DNA from: Ahaetulla prasina
Taxonomy: Eukaryota; Chordata; Lepidosauria; Squamata; Colubridae
Direction of reading: 5' to 3'
DNA length: 64,000 bases
NCBI RefSeq assembly: GCF_028640845.1
Contig: NC_080541.1
Location: forward strand, 35,493,935 to 35,557,934
Shown: positions 1 to 9,672 of the stretch, piece after piece
Layout of the letters: each line of letters begins with the position of its first letter
How positions within the stretch are numbered: the first letter of the stretch is position 1
Program-made: the position numbers and the translations under genes
Notes under the pieces: model-generated
Database searches by the model: none
Seen by the model: the letters and a program-made list of their open reading frames with translations, nothing else
Told to the model about the DNA's origin: nothing

Positions 1-705
1 GTTTAAATTTTCTAAAATGCAATGATTTAAAAATGAAATTTGTTTTATATTTATTGGGCCCCTTAAATATTTTTTAAAAATTGAGTTTCAGATTTTCTTT
101 ACTGATTTGTGATAGTACAGTAAGAAATTTGAGAATTTATTAAATTTTCTCATGTTCAGCCATTGAAATCACTTTAATTTCAAATAATAACATATATTTA
201 AAATAGTTTTGTAAAGAAATACAGCATTTAAATATGTTATTATGTTGCTAAGATATGGAATTCGTTATTTTATTAAGAACTTCATCTTTTTCAGCCTAGA
301 GGGCTGAAGTTAATCTGCCAGAATGGAAAAAAATATATACTTCTGTTGTTAAGAAATGGATTGAAATGTTCTGAATATGCTTTATCTACTAAAACGTTGT
401 TATGGACAAAAATGAAAAGATAGAACCATATTTTTAAATTATTTAGCTGTAATGGTAAATTTAAGGATGAATTACTAATTCTAAACTAATAGAATATGGA
501 TTTTATATTTTGTTAATATCTAGCTTATTTTATCCTCTGTTACAAACACTGTGCATGTTGGTTTTTAATATGGTATAATCAGTAATATATTCTACTACTG
601 TTATAGTTCTGACATGTTGCCCATACAGTTTAAAAGCCTAAATAAAATGAATATATATATTTTAAAAAGTATTGCATAAGTAAGCATAGACCCTATTGCC
701 TTATA
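1..705. other. AT-rich intergenic DNA, nothing recognised
   Basis: Strongly AT-rich sequence with no credible exon, RNA gene or repeat family that I recognise. Confidence 0.6.
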
Positions 706-1103
706 CAGGTAGTCCTCAATTTACAACAGTTCATTTAGTGGCCATTCACTATTACAATGGCACTGAAAAAAAAGGAGCTTATGACTGTTTTTCACACGTA
801 CGACCGTTGCAGCATTCCCATGGGCACATGATCAAAATTCAGATGCTTGGCAAATGGTTCATATTTATGACAGTTGCAGTGTCCTAGGGTCATACAATCA
901 GCTTTTCTGACCTTCTGACAAGCAAGCTCAATGGGAAATCCAGATTCACTTAACAACCACGTTATTAATTTAACAAATGCAATGATTCACCTAACAACTG
1001 TGGCAAGAAAAAATTGTAAAATGGGGCAAACTCACTTAAGAATTGTTTCACTTAGCAACATAAATTTTGGGCTTAATTGTGGTCATAACTTGAGGACTAC
1101 CTG
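706..1103. mobile_element. Tigger-like (Tc1/mariner) MITE
   Basis: The ends are inverted copies of CAGGTAGTCCTCAA, flanked by TA on both sides (704-705 and 1104-1105), the target duplication expected of Tc1/mariner elements. The terminal motif resembles Tigger/pogo non-autonomous elements. No transposase is encoded. Related copies lie at 29308, 35785 and 36997. Confidence 0.8.
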
Positions 1104-2178
1104 TATTGGGGGAGGAATCAAAGATGTAACACTTGTCTCACCAATTCTTTGCCTACTCATACAGCATTTGCTTTACCTCTGAATTCTAGGATTTGTTTTC
1201 CTCTTCTGTAATAATTTGGCATTCTTTCTCTTTTCCCTTTACAAGTATGAGCTGCTTTTTTGTTGCTTTTAACCACCTAATTAAAAAACTAGAGTTCTTT
1301 TTGAAGCAATCCTTCAAAATCTTGTTTATCTGCAGACTATATTAATCTTCTGTGTAATTTTGCTAATACTTGCTTGCTCTTTGTTGTAATTCCACAACTA
1401 TTTGTCTTCTTCACTTCCTTGTTTTGTTTATATTTGGAGGAGCTTTCTTCTGCTAATTGATTTCCACCATGACATTTGATTTTTCTAAGCCATCATTCCT
1501 TTCCCCATTGTTGTTGTTGTTGTTTTAATTTAAGCTTCTTTTTCTAATCCATCCAATTCTCTGAATTAAATGTTGGGAAATTACTCCTCTTCTGTTCCTT
1601 AGAGGTAATTAAGAGCAAAGGGAAGCTCATTTTAGTTGTTCCCAAACAGGAAACACTCCGTTGCTTAAAAAGCAGTTAAATGTCTTATAGATATTTAGTA
1701 GGAATTTTCATTAAAATCAAGATGATGATGAGATGGGACAATAGCTTGAGAACAGGTCCTGTAGTAATGGTCTGTGGGCCACCATTACATTTGAACAAAG
1801 AAGCCATGTGGATTTGTGCTAAGTAGAACTTAAAACTTCAACAGACATCATAGAACTCCTTTATACTGCAATTAAATAATTAAACAACATCTTTACTTGT
1901 TATGATTGCTGTCCTGCAGAGAATTTGATTGGTCAGGTCCCATAGAAATCGATGAGGAAAAACTAGGGTTTTGTAACCTTCCTTTACTTCAGATTCATTA
2001 TGTTACTAATTCTGGAGTACTTAACTGCATTAGCAGATGGCATAAAATGACGATTCATGCATATCTTTTTCAGAAGCAGGAGTACACAATATAAAATAAT
2101 ACAAAGTGAAAAAGAAATATAGGTTTGCTTTTAAGTGGGCAGCAATATTCATTTCAGAGGATTTTTTAAAAAAAAATA
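1104..2178. other. AT-rich intergenic DNA
   Basis: No gene seen. A short (TTG)n run lies near 1508-1526. Confidence 0.5.
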
Positions 2179-2399
2179 GAGCCAAGGTGGCAAGTGGTTA
2201 GAGGGCAGTACTGCAAGCTACTTCTGCTGACTGACTGCTGTCTTCAATTTGGCAGTTCGAATCTCACCAGACTCAGCCTTCCATCCTTCCAAGGTCAGTA
2301 AAATGAGGACCCAGATTGTTTGGGGATAATATGCTGACTCTGTAAACCACTTAGAAGAGGGCTGTAAAGCAGTATGTAAGTCTAAGTGCTATTGCTATC
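2179..2399 (+). mobile_element. tRNA-derived SINE, core family with CTATTGCTAT tail
   Basis: The head holds a pol III A-box-like stretch (GGTGGCAAGTGGTTAGAG near 2186) and a B box (GTTCGAATCTC near 2255). The middle carries the core 'TAAAATGAGGACCCAGATTGT', written here only in part, and the tail ends AAGTGCTATTGCTATCA. The same core recurs at 29891, 45636 and 51621. Confidence 0.8.
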
Positions 2400-2679
2400 A
2401 TATAACTGAAAAACCTTTTTATAGTTATCACCTGTGGGGTTTTTTTTCCCATATTTGCAAAACCATGTGCTCAATTAAAATTCATCAAGTTCTAACATGG
2501 AATTTGCTTCTGAAGATGGTATATCACTCATCAAATATTCTTACTGGCTAATTTATTTACTTATTATTCTAATGTATAGTTAACCTTTTTCCCAAGGTAT
2601 GGTATCACCAGAGATGAGTAAAGAAAACAATGACTTCACATGTCTTTGATGCATTATTCCTTGTAATGCAGTTGTGTTA

Positions 2680-3130
2680 GTCATTCTAACAGCCATTTCA
2701 CACTCCCGACTCATGTTGTTTGTTTTCAATGATTACACCTAACTCCTTCTCAAAAGCAGTGTTTCCAAGCTGTATATCAGTCATCTTATATTATGTCCCA
2801 CATTTTTTTCTCTGAAAATGTAATGCAATATGTTTCTTCCTGTTTAAGGACATCTTGTTCTTCTCTGTCCAGTCTTCCAAGCTGTCCAGATTAGACTGTA
2901 ATCTCATTCTGTCATCTTGGATATTGTCCAGACCTCCCAATTTGTTCATCTGCAAATCCGATAAGCAGTCCATCAGTCCCATCATCCCGGTCATTAATAC
3001 AGATGTTAAATAACAACTCCCAAACTAGATCACTACACACTTCTGCTGATTATTGCTTTCCAACTCAATGCAGAGCCATTAATGCTGGTTCTATGAGAGT
3101 AGATAGCCAGCCAGTCTTGGACCTACCTTG
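2680..3130 (-). mobile_element. Decayed CR1-type LINE fragment
   Basis: Read on the minus strand, 2794-2930 encodes a stretch like the CR1 reverse-transcriptase segment that follows the YxDD box (L-x-S-N-L-D-S-L-E-D-W then M-S-L-N). It is short, decayed and lacks both ends. The boundaries are estimates. Confidence 0.45.
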
Positions 3131-4717
3131 CCTTAAAAGCTCGGCAAAATTAATTATTGTGATAATTCTAAAGATCTGGATGATCATACTATATTATATT
3201 TTAAGTATTATAGTTTTATACAATCATAGAAAGAGAAATTTATATGAAAGAGCATGATACTATCTGTGCAGTTGCAATGTGAAATTAAAGGTATATTTAT
3301 ATTTTCATAAATGATCAATATAAATTAAAAACACACATCCTCATGAATCTTCTATTTATTGTATTTTTATTCTTTTAAATATATAAATTTATAATATTTT
3401 GGTGAGTGTTCCCAAATCAATAAGGACATTTACAGGGAATTAGAGTGCCAAAAATATGAGAATATTATGCCATGCTGATAATGCTAGAGGTGTGAAATCA
3501 TACATAATTGAATTTATGAAATCAATGAACATGTAGAACATAAAAGTTTATTTTTAAGCCAATTCAAATTAATTTTCCAAGTTTTATAAAAGAATAGCCA
3601 TCAGCCCAAACCACTATCGGTATATTATTTTAGGAAAAAATTTTAAGCATGATAATTACTTTCTACACCAATTTGCCACTTTTATAGTATGTAGACCGAC
3701 TGTAATTATTTTCAATATAATCAAATATATTTTGTGATGTTGCTCTCCAACAATGGCAGATGTGATCTATTAAGTATATTTTGAATTCGAAAAAATGCTT
3801 TCAGATTATTGTGACTTTATTGATCTATAAACGTTTTCTAGTTCTTGTGATCAAAAGTTACATTCAAACATTTCATAGGGTTTTTTTGTTTGTTTGTTTA
3901 CATTTATATCCCTTTCCTTCCATATTTAGAGGCTGGTGTATGAGGGGAAGGGGGGGCAGGAATAACACATTTCCACTGTTTGAGAATGTTTTCATATTCT
4001 CTCCATTATCACACTTCAGTTTTTAACCTTTCAGATAATTTGATCTTACAAAGCTAATGACAAGGAACAGTATGCATTTCTTTATTGCACGCAAAATACC
4101 TTAGTTCCTGTGAAGTGAAGCTGTCTTGTTGTAAGATCCAAAGTCCAAGTGGTTCCTGCAAAGGGAGACATGAACTTTCTATTCAACTCCAGAGAGCTGC
4201 AATGTTGAACAAGAGACTATTTTTATTGCAATTTCAACCATGCCACAATTGATCAACTCTCAGACACCTCCATGCTACCAGATGATAAGAACCTGGAAAT
4301 GCTTTTGAATTCTAACAGTATCCAGAGCTTCAATTGTCCAAGTGAAATACAAGAAAATATCTTAAAACAACTCCATTTTATAAAACTAATTGGTAAACTA
4401 TTACACATATGCCCTCCATGGTCCAACTACACTTGATAAACACATTTTGCTTTCAGTAGATTCGTAGCTTGCCTTTATTTTTTGCAAATTAGTTTATGAT
4501 TACTGATGGATGTTGGTGTCACATGAGGTATCTAGTCCTAGTTCTCTTTAGTATTTCATAATCCTCCCCCCAAAACCATCTTAAATTAAAGTCAACTACT
4601 AATACACTTCCATTAAGGTTTTTTTTTTCAAGAAAGAAGTTAAAAATTATTTTGTAGCTGGAAAAGTGTCTACCAGCTGAACTTTAATACTTGGACAGAA
4701 ACATATTGGCTTCAAAC
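3131..4717. other. AT-rich intergenic DNA
   Basis: No supported gene or named repeat. Poly-T and TTTG runs occur near 3885 and 4620. Confidence 0.5.
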
Positions 4718-5442
4718 CAGGGGTGAAATTTAAAAAATTCCCCTACTGGGTCTGTGGGCGTGGCTTGTTAGGGGGAGGTCATGTGACTGAGTGGGAGTGG
4801 CCAACTTGACATCACTCACATTGAAGGGCTCCTCACCGGCACCTCCCCTCCCAGCCACTCCTTGCCATGAACGGCAGGAAAATGGGGATGGGAATATTCC
4901 TGCCTACCCTCCTTCCCTATGTGCTGAGATTGAGGAATGGATGACATTCCCCATTTTCCTGCCTTTCACAAAAACGGCTCCATTCCAGATGCTCCCCCCA
5001 TCCCCCTCCCCTCCTGGGGACTACTGTAAAGGGACAGGCTGCAGCAGCTCCACTGTGAATGGAGGGAGAAAAGTTAGCATTCTCTCTACTGCATTTAACA
5101 TTGAATTCTGTGGCAAAGAGAATGCTAACTTTTTTCCCTCCATTCAGAACGGAGATGCTGCTCCCTTTATGGTTCCTTCCTGGCCCCCTCCCTCCTGGGG
5201 ACTACTTTAAAGGGACAGGATGCTGCAGCTCCTTACTGAATGGAGGGAGAAAAGTTAGCATTCTCTCTGCTGCATTTAACATTGAATTCTGTGGAATATC
5301 AAGCGGACAAAAGAGGTGAGCGATGACCAGCTGGGCGTGGGTGGGGCCAAGGAGGAGTAATTACTACCGGTTCGGTGAACTGATGCCCATAATACCTAGC
5401 GGTTTGCCCGAACTGGTCCAAACCAATAGGATTTCACCCCTG
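4718..5442. mobile_element. hAT-type MITE, 725 bp, 8-bp TSD
   Basis: It starts CAGGGGTGAAAT and ends ATTTCACCCCTG, perfect inverted termini of the hAT 'CAGGGG' kind. It is flanked by the exact 8-bp duplication CTTCAAAC (4710-4717 and 5443-5450). There is no transposase. Apparent open frames inside are by-products of a duplicated pyrimidine-rich segment. Similar termini recur at 55043, and shorter relatives at 5915, 45794 and 57689. Confidence 0.9.
5011..5294. repeat. Internal direct repeat plus inverted segment inside hAT MITE
   Basis: Two ~103-bp direct copies (5011-5113 and 5192-5294) differ at a few positions. Between them, 5115-5150 is an inverted match to part of each copy (AGAGAATGCTAAC against GTTAGCATTCTCT), so the region can fold into alternative hairpins. 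Confidence 0.8.
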
Positions 5443-5914
5443 CTTCAAACCCTGCAATATACACTTATGTGGATTTTTTGTTTCAATTTAATTTTACAGT
5501 TTTGGATTTGTAAACAAGGTCACATATTACAGGAAAGTAAAAGAAAAAAATGTTCTTAATTTAAAAGCTCAGGCAAAACCTAAATACAGTCTAAAGTGCA
5601 GTGAAAAGAAAGATTGATTTTCCACTGTTTTAAAAGCGTTATTATTTCTAGAATAGCATGGCATTTCTCCTGATTGTAGAAACAGACTCCTCTTTCGTAG
5701 GTGAAATTAAAAAGGCTATCTAAAAATGCTACTAAAGGAATGTAAGGTAAATTGTAAAGGCCAACTGTCTGAAGGCTATTTAACCTGGAACAGGTGGAAA
5801 TATATGAAAAATAGTTATAGATGTTATGCAGTTAGAAAAATATTACCTGTGCAGCTTGTTGTAGGGTACCATCTATTTTCTGTACTTGAATGCCAAAGTC
5901 GATATGTGAAATAC

Positions 5915-6210
5915 CAGGGATTGAAATCCAACAGGTTCTGACAGGTTCTGGACAACCGGTAGTGGACATTTTGTGCAGTTCGGAGAACCGGTAGTGGAAA
6001 TTTTGAATAAATCAGAGAACCAGCAAATACCACCTCTGGCTGGCCCCAGAGTGGGATGGGAATGGAGATTTTGCAATATCCTACCTCCAGGAGTAGGGAA
6101 GAATGGGGATTTTGCGGTTTCCTTCCCCTGCCACGCCCACCAAGCCACATCACGCCTACCAAGCTACGCCCACAGAACTGGTAGTAAAAAAAAATTGGAT
6201 TTCACCATTG
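5915..6210. mobile_element. hAT-type MITE, 296 bp
   Basis: The termini are CAGGGATTGAAATCCAA and TTGGATTTCACCATTG. An exact 8-bp target duplication TGAAATAC lies at 5907-5914 and 6211-6218. The interior shares the segment 'accacctctggctggcccc' with the copy at 45794-46061. Confidence 0.9.
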
Positions 6211-6724
6211 TGAAATACACAGACACCGTCATCATTTTCTAATCCAGATATGGGTGCAAGTAAGTAGATGTACAGATAGACAGAAAAGATCATTAGCAAT
6301 GATTTAGCTCTGGAACTGGAGATTTATTAAGTATGTTCAAAAAGTAGAAAATGTTGAGCCGTGCATTTTAACACATACAGCAACTTAAGCAGAGTATTAA
6401 GAATGAATATGCCTAAAGTCCAAATAGTTAATAATAATAATAACAAATAATGGCTGCCTAGGCAAACCTATGTAAAGTCTCTTGGAATTCAAACTAGACC
6501 TCATCTAATTCTAGGTTTATCTGTAGTCTAAATCACAGTGACCACAGGAATGCCACCTGGCATTTCTGGATGATTTGTCACCTATATATTAAATATTTGA
6601 AGTGGACATCAATGGTGTTCTAAATGGGGAAGTGAGAAAGAGAGTACAAATCATTGGCGATTTTGCACTATGCCTTCCTCTGGAATTGCCCTGCAGTCAA
6701 ATACTCTATCTAGTCTGCCTAGCA
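6211..6724. other. Intergenic, no feature recognised
   Basis: A short (TAA)n run lies near 6431-6443. Nothing else can be supported. Confidence 0.5.
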
Positions 6725-6853
6725 CAGTGTTTTTCAAACTTGGCAACTTTAGGATGTGTGGATTTCCAATCCTAGAATCCTCCAGCCAGCAAACTGAAGT
6801 CCACACATCTTTAAATTGAAGTCCACACATGTTAACGTTGCCAAGTTTAAGCA
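6725..6853. mobile_element. Decayed palindromic hAT MITE
   Basis: The arms contain AACTTGGCAACTTTA and, inverted, AACGTTGCCAAGTTTAA around a centre with CCAGCCAGCAA. This is a diverged copy of the near-perfect palindrome at 61695-61829. Confidence 0.6.
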
Positions 6854-6906
6854 TCATATACACCTGCTTTATTTATTGTTGGGAAATTTATATATGTGAA
6901 GAAAGG

Positions 6907-6941
6907 AAATTCTTCTTCTTCCTCCTCCTCCTCCTCCTCCC
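6907..6941. repeat. (TTC)n/(TCC)n microsatellite
   Basis: A trinucleotide run of TTC followed by TCC. Open frames across it, Ser-rich or Glu-rich, are low-complexity artefacts. Confidence 0.9.
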
Positions 6942-7439
6942 AGGTGCAGGGTCTGCTTTTTGGATTGATGAACACCATCTTGTATATATACTGTACATAT
7001 TGTGTATGTAAAGAAAAGGTGATATTCCCTTTCTGTTCTTCTGCTGTGCATTTTATGGCATGCAGAGGGATCAGGGTGGTGGTAAGAGGGGCAAATGTCA
7101 TGGTCCGTATGGTTGACAAACTTAAAAAGTAAGAACCACAGAGATTTCAAAAAGATACTTTTAATGCCAGGAATTACAAACACAGTCTTGAAAACTGTAA
7201 GTTCCAAGTGAGCCTTATAAAAAGCCAATTAAGATACGAAATGTATTCAAATCTCTGAACTAGGCCTGCGTCTTCTAGTTCCACTGAATTCTGCTTCTCG
7301 GAATCACTCATAGCAAAGGACAGATGCAAGCCTGTTAATGCAAGATGCAAGCTGTGCCTTTTGTAGATGCATGGTGATTTTGCATGAAAGGGGTAGAGGT
7401 ACATTGTGGCCTTGCAGACACCTCCATTGGCATACCTGG
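6942..7439. other. Unclassified intergenic stretch
   Basis: No gene is supported. The segment about 7100-7440 has an LTR-like feel on the minus strand, with TTTATAAGG read as a TATA box near 7215, but I find no paired termini or target duplication. Confidence 0.3.
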
Positions 7440-7617
7440 CCTTAGGTATGAGAACCAGTGGGTGACTTTGGCTTACACTTTCTCAGCTCAACCCACCTGA
7501 CAAGGTGCTATGGTGGGAGGGAAAAGAAGCGATTACTATGTATATCCACCACTCTGAGTTACTTATAAAATAAGAAAGGTAAGATAAAAATCAAATAAAT
7601 CAAATAAATAAATAAGA
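7440..7617 (+). mobile_element. Old SINE fragment with A-rich (AAAT)n tail
   Basis: A segment of the common 'gtgactttgg...cttacactttctcagc...acccacctgacaaggtg' SINE type ends in AAATCAAATAAATAAATAA. The 5' head is missing or decayed. Confidence 0.45.
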
Positions 7618-7841
7618 CCATGTCTTTCAGGATTGTTTGTATGAATGTATTGGGAGTTTACTACATAATTCTCTGGTTAAAAACATTTAGCTAATCATTT
7701 CTATATACTACATTAACTTAATCATTGATTTGGTTTTTATCTGTAATCTGTATGCTACTTAAATAGCATATTTTAAGTAGTATAATTTACTACTTACATA
7801 TTTAGCAAATTATTATTGATATACTTAACGGAAATTGCCCT

Positions 7842-8384
7842 TTCATGGATTACTGCCTTGTCGTGGTGAAGGGGCTTGCGTAGCTCAATGAAGCTATGAG
7901 CTATGCCGTGCAGGGACACCCAAGACGGACAGGTCATAGCAGAGAGTTCTGACAAAACGTAATTCACTGGAGAAGGAAATGGCAACCCACTCCAGTATCT
8001 TTGCCATGAAAACTCCATGGACAGTACAAAAAAGAAAAAAGATATGACGCCAGAAAATGAGCCCCTCAGGTCGGAAGGTGCCCAATATGCTACTGGGGAA
8101 GAGTGGAGGGCTAGTACTAGTAGCGCCAGAAAGAATGAAGCGACTAGGCCAAAGCCGAAAGGACGCTCAGCTGTGGAAGGACTCACTGGAGAAGAGCCTA
8201 ATGCTGGGAAAGATTGAGGGCAAAAGAAGAAGGGGACGACAGAGAACGAGGTGGCTGGATGGAGTCACTGAAGCAGTAGGCATGAGTTTAAATGGACTCC
8301 GGAGGATGGTAGAGGACAGGAAGGCCTCGAGGAATGTTGTCCATGGGGTCGTGATGGGTCGGACACAACTTCGCAACTAACAAC
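7842..8384 (+). mobile_element. Bov-B LINE (RTE clade), 5'-truncated 3' end
   Basis: It has the diagnostic Bov-B segments GAAATGGCAACCCACTCCAG (about 7976) and GGTCGGACACAACTTCGCAAC near the 3' end. In the plus frame 8063-8380 it encodes the C-terminal tail of the Bov-B reverse transcriptase, including GKIEGKRRRGRQRTRWLDG and VVHGVVMGRTQL. The 5' part is absent. The 3' end is interrupted at 8384 by the Mag-like element and resumes with CAACAATGG after 12964. Bov-B is a known LINE family shared by squamates and ruminants through horizontal transfer. Confidence 0.93.
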
Positions 8385-8572
8385 TGTTATGTTCGGGCAA
8401 TGAAGAGGCAGGAGACCAGTGAGTGACAACAGCTCTTTAGTTTATTGTGACCCCAGCAAGCACAACCGGCAAAACCCCCTCTTTAAATACTCTTTTGGTT
8501 GAGGCTTCAACCAATCAGCAATGTGCAATTTTCCCGCCCAAAATTCCCTCTCAAAGTTCAAAATACATTACA
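8385..8572 (-). repeat. 3' LTR of Mag-like copy 1
   Basis: A 188-bp terminal repeat with TG..CA ends. On the minus strand it ends at 8385 with ..AACA. A TTTAAATA-like AT box sits near 8486. Confidence 0.95.
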
Positions 8573-8585
8573 CTCCTTCCCTCCC
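8573..8585 (-). other. Polypurine tract, copy 1
   Basis: On the minus strand this reads GGGAGGGAAGGAG directly before the 3' LTR, the expected plus-strand DNA primer. Confidence 0.9.
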
Positions 8586-8623
8586 AGAACGCTTTGTACC
8601 TCTATTTACATAATATTTACATG

Positions 8624-9672
8624 CTATTTCTCTACGTAGTCACGCAGGTAGACAGGGCGTCTCCTAACTCTTTCTGACCTGCGCAGTTCATTCTCTGGGA
8701 GAGAGTCGAGCTGGTCGGAGGGACTGTTTGTTCCTCCCAGCTCCTCCTCTAGGCCGTCCGGCCCTGGATTATTGGCTGAGTCGTTCCTGTTGCCTTCAGG
8801 AGGAACCGGTTGGCGTCGCTGGACTTCATCGGAATCAGATAAGTCCTCCGCTCGCCTCGGGTTTGAGTCAGCTGCAGATTCAAACAATTGGTAGTCAGGG
8901 CCTGGTTGTTTGGTTTCTAGTTTGTTTGGTATACGTTTTCTTAACTGGTCTATGTGGCGTTTCCATACCCGGCCGTCCTCCATGTCTACTACGTATGATT
9001 TGGGTCCGGTTATGCCCAGAATTTCCCCCTTTAACCATGTTGGGCCCTCGCTATAGTTGTGTGCCCATACTGGGTCACCCACTGTCATTTCCCTGGTTTT
9101 TCCTTGAATACCCTTGTACCCGTCTGGGGTATAAGTTGGGTTTAGTCGGTCTAGTGGGCACCTGAGTTTCCTGCCCATTAAGAGTTCTGCTGGGCTGCGG
9201 CCAGTTGTTACACAAGGGGTCCTATGTTGGACGGCCAGGAAAGTGTCTATTTTCGTTTGCCAGTCGCCTGGACTTATCCTAGATAGCGCTTCCTTGGTGC
9301 TCCGAACGAAACGTTCTGCAAGTCCGTTCGTCGCCGGGTGGAAAGGCGCCGAGAGGACATGTCTGATGCCCTCTCCCGCTAAATACCCCTCAAACTGGTT
9401 TGCCGTGAATTGCGGGCCGTTGTCAGAGACTAGGTGTCGGGCAGGCCGTGTGTCACAAATAGATGCCTTAGGACTGTGATTACTGCTTCGGCCATTGTGC
9501 TTTTCATGAGGATGATTTCTAACCATTTTGAGTAGGCATCTACTACAATTAAAAGGTCTGCCCATGGAACGGCCCCAAAATCTATGTGAATCCTGGACCA
9601 TGGCCCTGGGGTTTCTCCCACTCTAACTGGGGCTGTAGGGGTAGCGACCTCGACTCTTGGCAGGATTGGCAT
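8624..9672 (-). pseudogene. Integrase core and C-terminal tail, frame-broken continuation of gag-pol (copy 1)
   Basis: This is the rest of the polyprotein, split over two frames. The segment 9430-9672 carries the first catalytic aspartate of the integrase core (IHIDF). The segment 8624 to about 9440 carries the second (SDNGPQF) and the glutamate (NGLAERFVRS), followed by a proline- and acid-rich tail ending in a basic RRRPVYLRDYVEK. So all three DDE residues are present but not in one frame. The breaks lie near 9600 and 9430-9440. Each looks like loss of one base beside a short run of identical bases, so either real inactivation or sequence error could explain them. Confidence 0.9.

Noticed and set aside
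4791..5319. Two plus-strand frames sharing a repeated peptide
   Set aside because: They arise from the duplicated 103-bp block in a non-coding hAT MITE.
6829..7228. Poly-Ser and poly-Glu containing frames
   Set aside because: Products of a trinucleotide microsatellite.
7100..7440. LTR-like block with a TATAAGG box on the minus strand
   Set aside because: No TG..CA ends and no duplication found, so no element was called.
7794..8376. Minus-strand frames of 60-130 codons
   Set aside because: Antisense of the Bov-B 3' end.
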